Below, in pieces: positions 1-4,888 of a DNA stretch of 7,189 bases (within the stretch, counting starts at the first letter, position 1; every line of letters begins with the position of its first letter). The stretch is from an uncultured bacterium (GTDB lineage Bacteria > Bacillota > Clostridia > Lachnospirales > Lachnospiraceae). The DNA lies in NCBI GenBank assembly GCA_945871045.1, contig CAMBUC010000106.1:1-7189 (forward strand), read 5' to 3'. Made by a program: the position numbers and the translations under genes. A model generated the notes under the pieces. It did no database searches, was not told the origin of the DNA, and saw only the letters and a program-made list of their open reading frames with translations.

Positions 1-715
1 TGGCCTTTCTGCCTTCCACAAAGGCTTTTGTGTTGTCCACCAGTTTCTTTTTCTGAATCTCATAACCGATCAGATCGTCTAATACTACCTGATCCATATT
101 GTTAATGGCGCGGAACTCTACCCTTGTGCCGTTTTCCGGACAATAGATACGAAACGCCTTGTTCAGGCCGAACATACCGACACCGAAATCCTTGTAAAAA
201 GCAGTAATTCCATCAAAAAACGCATCCGCGTCCGTTGCTGCTGCCAAAGTATCGCTCAGGGCCTGCACCTTCTCACTGACGTTCTTGTTATACATCAGTT
301 CCGGTTTGCTGATCGCCCGATAGTTGGAAAGCTCGGTAAAACAGTCGATGCCCAGTTCGTTCTCCAGCGTGGTAAAATCATAGTGAAACAGTTCATAAAA
401 AGCCTGAAAATCATTTTTTGCAAAGTGATTTGCGCTGGCGCCTTCTGTGGCGCCGATTTTTTCACAGGTTAAACTAAATGGATTTTCATCCATGATCAAT
501 ACAAAGGTGAGATAGTTCTGCCACAGATTCTTGTTAAATCCATAATCCGTCGCAGTCATCAACATGCGCTTCACCTGCTGAAAGACACGGGTGCGAAGTA
601 CCGTCTTTTCCGCTGTGCCCTCTTCCAGCTGTGCGCAAATATTTGCCATCTGCATTAAAATACTGTCCTTTGGCATATCGCCATACATAATTAGCCTTGA
701 TAAGATGTGATTCAT
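1..715 (-). CDS. DUF815-type ATP-binding protein, N-terminal part (cut by window edge)
   Basis: The first 238 codons are present; the gene runs off the window at base 1. The ATG at 713-715 is preceded by a strong GGGAGGAG ribosome binding site (about 719-726), which fixes the start. Recognisable stretches are GFNKNLWQNYLTFVLIMDENPF (about residues 59-80, key residues N61, W65, D76, N78, P79) and the DDLIGYE motif at 213-219, followed by the basic QKKKLVDNT segment. In DUF815 proteins this motif lies just before the Walker A P-loop, so the nucleotide-binding site should begin just outside the window and cannot be checked here. DUF815 proteins are cytoplasmic AAA-like P-loop ATPases with no firmly assigned role. 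No signal peptide or membrane segment is visible. The gene lies 61 bases downstream of the SGNH gene on the same strand with no obvious terminator between them, so it may be the third gene of that transcript. Family assignment is from memory of the sequence pattern. Confidence 0.78.
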   Translation of the reverse strand, partial: MNHILSRLIMYGDMPKDSILMQMANICAQLEEGTAEKTVLRTRVFQQVKRMLMTATDYGFNKNLWQNYLTFVLIMDENPFSLTCEKIGATEGASANHFAKNDFQAFYELFHYDFTTLENELGIDCFTELSNYRAISKPELMYNKNVSEKVQALSDTLAAATDADAFFDGITAFYKDFGVGMFGLNKAFRIYCPENGTRVEFRAINNMDQVVLDDLIGYEIQKKKLVDNTKAFVEGRKA

Positions 716-736
716 AATCTCCTCCCAAAATCCCTT

Positions 737-751
737 TGGCGTCTGACGCCA
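737..751. repeat. Short perfect palindrome between SGNH and DUF815 genes
   Basis: TGGCGTCTGACGCCA is a perfect inverted repeat with 7-base arms around one central base, in the 61-base gap between the two minus-strand genes. In the minus-strand transcript it is not followed by a U run, so it is unlikely to terminate the operon. It might be an RNA-processing or stability hairpin that sets the relative level of the downstream gene. On the plus strand it is followed four bases later by six T's (756-761), which looks like a weak terminator for antisense transcription. Its function is inference. Confidence 0.4.
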
Positions 752-776
752 CTGCTTTTTTCCGATCCTTCCTATG

Positions 777-1886
777 TCAGTCCGCTTCTTTTACCACCGC
801 ATGGGTTTGCAGATACTCCACCCATGATTTGTAATGCTGCGCCAGCAGATGCACGCCATCAAAGGTCAGTTCCTGTGTCAGATTGTAATTTTCGTCTTCG
901 TAAATCTGATTGATGTTCAGATAAAAAATATTGATGCCGTCCGTCAGTTTGGAGATGGCATAATTCTTATCCCGGATATTTGTATTGTTAAACACCTTAT
1001 CCGACTGATCCTTTTTCGGACTGACGCCCATGATGGACTGCACATAGATCACCGCATCCGGCTGCCACTTGCGGAGTTTTTTCAACACTTCCTTATAAGC
1101 TGTCTGGAAGTATTTCGTTCCTCCGGTTCCAAGTTCATTGATGCCCACCATCAGATAGATCTTTCCATACTTATAATGCTGCATCATGTAACTGACGGAT
1201 ACCTCTTTGCCGCTGGCGGGATCTTTTACAAATTCTTCATCCAGTAGATTATATATCGTTAAACCTGTTTTTGCAAAAAAAGTTGCATTTGTCAGACCCG
1301 AATAGTCGTTCATGCCCACAACCCGGGAATCGCCGATGAAGACCGCATCGTCAAAATATTCCGTGCCGACTTCCTTGTAGTCATATTCTGTCGTCAGCGG
1401 AATCTTTCCGGGATCTGTATACCAGGGGGAATCCGTCTGTTTTTTCTTGTAGGTCAGATATTCCGGCTTGATCTTTTGCGGCTTTTCTTCTTCCGCCAGT
1501 TCGTTGCCAGATGCCGCAGAATCGGTCATACCGGAATCTTCGGATCCGTTTTTCTCCGTGGTGCCGGCATCCGGGGATCCTTCTACGGCGTCATCTGAGT
1601 TCTCATCAGATACTTCATTCCTATCAGTTGATGAAGTATCTGAAAGATTGTCCGCTATGATCTCCCCTGCATCCGGTTCTCCATTTTCACCGTTGCTGTC
1701 GGTATCTTCCAATGCCGTGTCTTCAGTTTCCTCCAGACCTTCCGTCAATTCCCCGGTATCGATCTGCCCGTTGTGTGTTTCCTTTGCGATTAAGGGCAGA
1801 TTTTCTGCGGTAGCCACAATTGCCCAACTGATCAGAAGCGCGATCACGAGTGGGCAGGTTTTTATAAATTTTTTTAAATGGTTCAT
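777..1886 (-). CDS. SGNH/GDSL-type protein with signal anchor and long acidic linker; MBOAT partner
   Basis: A 369-residue protein. Residues 4-27 form a basic n-region (KKFIK) and a hydrophobic core ending in VATA, so it is either a signal peptide (possible cleavage after A27) or a membrane anchor. Residues about 28-143 are a low-complexity linker rich in Glu, Asp, Ser, Thr and Gly, with a repeated PDAG unit (71-74 and 105-108). The catalytic domain follows: block I FIGDSR with nucleophile S187, block II Gly near 208 (AKTGLT), block III GINE at 248-251, and block V DGVH with D343 and H346. This is the SGNH hydrolase/transferase fold. It starts 40 bases after the MBOAT stop, so the two are almost certainly co-transcribed. 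By analogy with PatB or AlgX/AlgJ partners, it would transfer an acyl group from the MBOAT to a wall or exopolysaccharide outside the membrane. A plain esterase is the alternative. A TTG start at 1916 is possible but poorly supported. Confidence 0.87.
   Translation of the reverse strand: MNHLKKFIKTCPLVIALLISWAIVATAENLPLIAKETHNGQIDTGELTEGLEETEDTALEDTDSNGENGEPDAGEIIADNLSDTSSTDRNEVSDENSDDAVEGSPDAGTTEKNGSEDSGMTDSAASGNELAEEEKPQKIKPEYLTYKKKQTDSPWYTDPGKIPLTTEYDYKEVGTEYFDDAVFIGDSRVVGMNDYSGLTNATFFAKTGLTIYNLLDEEFVKDPASGKEVSVSYMMQHYKYGKIYLMVGINELGTGGTKYFQTAYKEVLKKLRKWQPDAVIYVQSIMGVSPKKDQSDKVFNNTNIRDKNYAISKLTDGINIFYLNINQIYEDENYNLTQELTFDGVHLLAQHYKSWVEYLQTHAVVKEAD
1606..1643. repeat. 13-bp perfect inverted repeat inside the SGNH linker
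   Basis: TCAGATACTTCAT (1606-1618) and ATGAAGTATCTGA (1631-1643) are exact reverse complements separated by 12 bases. The repeat lies inside the coding sequence for the acidic linker, encoding LSDTSS...EVSDEN, where amino-acid constraint should be weak. The mRNA could form a long hairpin here. No U run follows on either strand, so it does not look like a terminator. Confidence 0.85.
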
Positions 1887-1893
1887 CCTTCTG

Positions 1894-1899
1894 TTCCTT
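1894..1899 (-). promoter_or_regulatory. Ribosome binding site deciding the SGNH start
   Basis: On the minus strand AAGGAA lies about seven bases before the ATG at 1884-1886. The in-frame TTG further upstream (1914-1916) has no comparable site at proper distance and would add ten charged residues before the signal sequence. The ATG is therefore preferred. Confidence 0.6.
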
Positions 1900-1926
1900 T
1901 TCTTTTGCGTACACAATAGTTCTCAG

Positions 1927-3312
1927 TTAAAATCTGAAATATAAAAATGGATTGTTTGCGCCCTGCCGGATCTCGTACATGCTGAGCCAGAAAATCGCGA
2001 AGGCAATCACTACGATCCAGCGGGTTCCCTTTAATCTTTTATACAGATGGATCGGCAGCCAGGTGGAGCACAATGCGCACAGCCCAAACAGCCAGCCGTA
2101 TTCTTTCAGATAGCGCACCAGCTGTGCCGTGCTAACCAGCACCTGATCGGTATGAATCCCTACCATTTGTTTCAGGTAGATGATCAACTGTCCAAAATCG
2201 GAGATCTCAAATACCATCCAGCTGACCGGAATGAGCAGCCAGATATAAATATGACCGATCAACGGGAATTTCTCCAACAATTTTCCGTAAACATTCTTTT
2301 CCAAGACGAGCAGGACAAAAAATCCGATGCCCCATAAAACAAAGTTCCAACTGGCGCCATGCCAAAGTCCGGTCAGCGCCCATACGATAAACAGATTGAA
2401 AATGGTGCGGAAAAATCCTTTTCGATTGCCGCCCAGGGGAATGTATACATATTCCCTGAAAAAACGCCCCAGGGTGATATGCCACCGACGCCAGAATTCT
2501 GTGGCGCTGGTTGCCATATAGGGTGCAAAAAAGTTTCGCGGAATACTAAATCCCATCATCCAGCCAAGTCCCATTGCCATCAGGGAATAACCCCAAAAAT
2601 CGAAGTAAATCTGGAACGAAAACGCCACTGCACCCATCCATGCCACCGGGGTCGACAGCGACGCAAAGCCGATGCCCTGTACCTGATTCCAGAAGATCGA
2701 AATCTTATTTGCCAAAAGCACTTTTGAGCCAAGACCCAGACAGAACAACTCCAAGCCCTGTTCAAAATTCTTCATCCGAAGCGCGCGTTTTTTCAACTGC
2801 TCCGATACTTCTTTAAACTGCACGATGGGGCCGGCGATCAACTGCGGAAACATACAGACATAGGTGGCAAACTCCAACAGCGTGCCCGGTTCTTCGATCT
2901 TTCCCATATAAAGATCCGCCACATAGGAGATCATCTGAAAGGTGTAAAAACTGATGCCGAGGGGCAGTGTCAGTTGTAACATCGGCAGCACATCTTTGTT
3001 CACTAAAAAGTTCACATTCCGGGCAAAAAAATCAAAATACTTGAATAAAAACAACACGGACAAATCTGCCGTGACCGCGCATACAAGCCAGAAACCGCTC
3101 CATTTCCTAAGTCTATGAATCAACCGTGCCGCCCCATAATTGATCAAAATGGATGCGATCATCAGAAAAATATACAAAGGTTCCCCCACCGCATAAAACA
3201 CCAGACTGCCCAAAAGGAGCACAAGATTCCGCCCTCTTCCCGGCATCACAAAATAACATAAAAAAAACAGTGGCAAAAAACGAAACACAAACTCAATACT
3301 CGAAAACTGCAT
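1927..3312 (-). CDS. MBOAT family membrane-bound O-acyltransferase (AlgI/PatA/DltB-like)
   Basis: A 461-residue polytopic membrane protein with hydrophobic segments along its whole length, which is normal for bacterial MBOATs. Family signatures are LPLGISFYTFQ (116-126), PQLIAGPIVQF (156-166), FSFQIYFDFWGYS (231-243), EFWRRWHITL (272-281, with H278), YIPLGGNRKG (290-299) and TGLWHGASWNF (314-324) with the presumed catalytic H318. These proteins take an acyl group from a cytoplasmic donor, often acetyl-CoA, and pass it across the membrane to an extracytoplasmic acceptor system. The protein ends in PFLYFRF, with Tyr458 four residues from the end, resembling the acyl-tyrosine tail described for DltX. 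The start ATG (3310-3312) has an AGAGGG ribosome binding site about eight bases upstream. The gene is first in the operon, just below a good promoter, and precedes an SGNH partner. There is no DltA/C/D gene nearby, so D-alanylation is unlikely; O-acetylation of a glycan is favoured. Confidence 0.95.
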   Translation of the reverse strand: MQFSSIEFVFRFLPLFFLCYFVMPGRGRNLVLLLGSLVFYAVGEPLYIFLMIASILINYGAARLIHRLRKWSGFWLVCAVTADLSVLFLFKYFDFFARNVNFLVNKDVLPMLQLTLPLGISFYTFQMISYVADLYMGKIEEPGTLLEFATYVCMFPQLIAGPIVQFKEVSEQLKKRALRMKNFEQGLELFCLGLGSKVLLANKISIFWNQVQGIGFASLSTPVAWMGAVAFSFQIYFDFWGYSLMAMGLGWMMGFSIPRNFFAPYMATSATEFWRRWHITLGRFFREYVYIPLGGNRKGFFRTIFNLFIVWALTGLWHGASWNFVLWGIGFFVLLVLEKNVYGKLLEKFPLIGHIYIWLLIPVSWMVFEISDFGQLIIYLKQMVGIHTDQVLVSTAQLVRYLKEYGWLFGLCALCSTWLPIHLYKRLKGTRWIVVIAFAIFWLSMYEIRQGANNPFLYFRF

Positions 3313-3333
3313 CTTAAAACCCTCTTTATCTTT

Positions 3334-3351
3334 ATGTAAACTAATTTACAT
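3334..3351. promoter_or_regulatory. Palindromic operator candidate upstream of the MBOAT gene
   Basis: ATGTAAACTAATTTACAT has perfect 7-base arms (ATGTAAA / TTTACAT) around a 4-base centre. It falls at about +4 to +21 of the predicted leftward transcript and about 22 bases before the MBOAT start codon. A further TTTAC half-site occurs at 3363-3367, partly overlapping the predicted -10 element. The size and symmetry suit a dimeric repressor. It could alternatively form a small hairpin in the leader RNA. I do not recognise the cognate regulator. Confidence 0.45.
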
Positions 3352-3360
3352 CAACTGCTA

Positions 3361-3389
3361 AGTTTACGCTCTAACATTCGCAAAGTCAA
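3361..3389 (-). promoter_or_regulatory. Sigma-A-type promoter for the MBOAT-SGNH transcript
   Basis: Reading the minus strand, TTGACT (3384-3389) is separated by exactly 17 bases from TAAACT (3361-3366). The -35 box matches five of six consensus positions and the -10 box four of six. Transcription would start near 3354, giving a leader of about 40 bases that contains the 18-bp palindrome and the MBOAT ribosome binding site. Confidence 0.6.
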
Positions 3390-3476
3390 TGCCTTCCAAT
3401 CATTAAAGACGCTCTTTTTTTCATTTCGTTACACTTCACATTTTTCTATGCCGGAACTTCTGTTTTTTTGTTCTTC

Positions 3477-3505
3477 TTGCAGTATTTGATGATCCGCGCT
3501 AAAAT
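3477..3505 (+). promoter_or_regulatory. Possible promoter for the DUF4317 gene
   Basis: TAAAAT (3500-3505) is a five-of-six match to the -10 consensus. The best -35 at 17-base spacing is TTGCAG (3477-3482), a weak match that keeps only TTG. Transcription would start near 3512, with a leader of roughly 27 bases carrying the ribosome binding site AAAGAGAGGAA at 3523-3533. Together with the leftward promoter this makes 3313-3538 a divergent control region. Confidence 0.4.
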
Positions 3506-3538
3506 AATTAGGAATCTAAAGTAAAGAGAGGAATTTTT

Positions 3539-4792
3539 ATGAATAAGAAAGAGATTATGGAAATCAAACGGCGTTTCAAAAAAGAGGGCTGCACCTTTAC
3601 GCGCTTGTGCGGCTGCTATGTAGACGCCGAGAAACATAAAGTGGTCCATTTCGGACAGACATTTCTGAACTTAGAAGATGAAGAATTTTATAAGTATTTG
3701 GAGATTGCAAAAAAAGTGCTCTCCGGAAACATCGGAAACAACCTGCTGACACTGGATATTCCTCTTGAGGAGGAGGGTCCCGGCGGCAAACAGCAGTTTC
3801 TTCTGGGTCTTCGGGAAAGCAAACTGAAAAACGACGATCTGATGGACCGATTTTACGATATGGTCATCGACAGTTATGATTATGCAGGCAACTACTTGAT
3901 CTTAGTGTTCCACGATGCCTATGATGTCATGACAAGAACGACGGACAACAACAAACTGGATGAATCCGAAGAAGTTTTTGAGTATTTATTGTGTGCCATC
4001 TGCCCGGTTTCCTTATCAAAACCCGGCCTTGGCTACCGCGCAGAAGAAAACCGCATCGGTCCCAGGATCCGCGACTGGGTAGTGGGAGCGCCTGACACCG
4101 GTTTCGTATTCCCGGCTTTCAATGACCGCACCACCGATATCCACTCCTTGCTGTTCTACACCAGAGATACCAAAGAACCCCACTCCGAATTTATGGAAAA
4201 TGGCCTCGGCTGCGGCACCAAGCGCACAGCAACGGAACAGAAAAACCTGTTTTCACATATCGTAAAACATGCGCTGGGTGACGATGACGAAAACAGCAAC
4301 GACGTACTCATGGACCTGCAGCAGAAAATGAGTGACTACATCGAAGAACAGGAAGTATTCGTGGATGAAGAGACCGGCGTGATCCTGGAGGGCGAAGAAC
4401 TGGCAAAACTCATGGCAGACACCGGAATCTCCGATGATGCAGCCAGTTCCATCAAGGAAGCCTACACGGAAAACTTCAGTAACCAGCTTCCCGAAGTGTC
4501 TCATCTGATCGACCAGAAGTCCTTAGAAGCAAATGCCCGCATCCGTCAGGAAGAAGAACTCCGTGCGCAGGTGGAAGAACTCAAGCAGCAAGTGGCACAG
4601 CATCAGACCTCCGCCACCCGGGATGATGACGATACGGATGATGGCATCAAAACCTATGATGTGATCCTTCGGGTAAAACCGGAAAAAGTTCCCCAGATCA
4701 AATCACAGATCATCGACGGGCAAAAATGTCTGGTCATTCCGATGGATGAAAACGAGCATGCCGCAGTAAACGGAGTGAATACAACCGTATAA
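3539..4792 (+). CDS. DUF4317 family protein of unknown function
   Basis: A complete 417-residue soluble protein with no signal peptide or membrane segment, so probably cytoplasmic. I recognise the DUF4317 pattern, common in Clostridia and without an assigned function: CGCYVD (24-29), GNYLILVFHDAYDV (117-130), CPVSLSKPGLGY (155-166), RIRDWVV (176-182) and an FVFPAFNDR-TDIH block (189-202). After a mixed region comes a likely coiled coil (about 325-356, Glu/Gln/Leu-rich), an acidic stretch RDDDDTDD (361-368), and a small C-terminal region TYDVILRVKPEKVPQIKSQIIDG with alternating hydrophobic residues (372-411). Six cysteines (18, 24, 26, 152, 155, 225) are scattered without a clear metal-binding arrangement. 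The start is set by AGAGAGG six bases before the ATG. It is a single-gene unit, divergent from the MBOAT gene and convergent with the dehydratase gene. Context gives no clear job. Confidence 0.88.
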   Translation: MNKKEIMEIKRRFKKEGCTFTRLCGCYVDAEKHKVVHFGQTFLNLEDEEFYKYLEIAKKVLSGNIGNNLLTLDIPLEEEGPGGKQQFLLGLRESKLKNDDLMDRFYDMVIDSYDYAGNYLILVFHDAYDVMTRTTDNNKLDESEEVFEYLLCAICPVSLSKPGLGYRAEENRIGPRIRDWVVGAPDTGFVFPAFNDRTTDIHSLLFYTRDTKEPHSEFMENGLGCGTKRTATEQKNLFSHIVKHALGDDDENSNDVLMDLQQKMSDYIEEQEVFVDEETGVILEGEELAKLMADTGISDDAASSIKEAYTENFSNQLPEVSHLIDQKSLEANARIRQEEELRAQVEELKQQVAQHQTSATRDDDDTDDGIKTYDVILRVKPEKVPQIKSQIIDGQKCLVIPMDENEHAAVNGVNTTV

Positions 4793-4796
4793 GACA

Positions 4797-4844
4797 TTCG
4801 GCCGGGGGCTTTTGCCGTATATGTCACGAAATTTCCCAGCCGAA
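4797..4844. repeat. Imperfect inverted repeat just after the DUF4317 stop
   Basis: TTCGGC (4797-4802) pairs with GCCGAA (4839-4844), and after one mismatch GGG (4804-4806) pairs with CCC (4835-4837). A smaller GGC-TTTT-GCC hairpin sits inside (4807-4816). No T run follows on the plus strand. It may protect the 3' end of the DUF4317 message or act with the stronger terminator beside it. Confidence 0.3.
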
Positions 4845-4849
4845 AAACT

Positions 4850-4881
4850 AACGCCGGTTCCCACAAGGGAATCGGCGTTTT
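4850..4881. terminator. Bidirectional intrinsic terminator between convergent genes
   Basis: AACGCCGGTTCCC (4850-4862) pairs with GGGAATCGGCGTT (4867-4879) over 13 positions, with one G-T wobble and an ACAA loop. On the plus strand it runs into TTTTAC, ending the DUF4317 message. On the minus strand it is followed by TTAGTTTTTC, ending the aminotransferase-dehydratase message. Its position, 57 bases after one stop codon and about 10 bases after the other, fits a shared terminator. Confidence 0.85.
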
Positions 4882-4888
4882 ACTTGTT

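Noticed and set aside
534..752. 72-codon minus-strand frame across the DUF815 start
   Set aside because: It is out of frame with the DUF815 gene, whose start has a strong ribosome binding site and whose product has family motifs.
800..826. CATGGGT / ACCCATG inverted repeat near the SGNH 3' end
   Set aside because: Seven-base arms with a 13-base loop are expected by chance in coding sequence of this length, and no terminator T run follows.
834..1247. 137-codon plus-strand open frame opposite the SGNH catalytic domain
   Set aside because: It lies opposite the conserved SGNH motifs and has no ribosome binding site or recognisable similarity.
1468..1944. 158-codon Ser/Pro-rich plus-strand open frame opposite the SGNH linker
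   Set aside because: It is the mirror of the acidic linker codons (GAA/GAT read backwards as TTC/ATC and shifted to Ser-rich), has no supporting ribosome binding site, and lies opposite a well-supported gene.
1927..3312. MBOAT considered as DltB of a D-alanylation operon
   Set aside because: No DltA, DltC or DltD gene is adjacent; the partner is an SGNH protein with a GDSR motif rather than a DltD-like protein, so a glycan O-acyltransferase is favoured.
3411..3421. Run of T's in the divergent intergenic region as a possible terminator
   Set aside because: No stable hairpin precedes it on the plus strand and no plus-strand gene lies upstream; it is more likely an A-rich stretch upstream of the leftward promoter.
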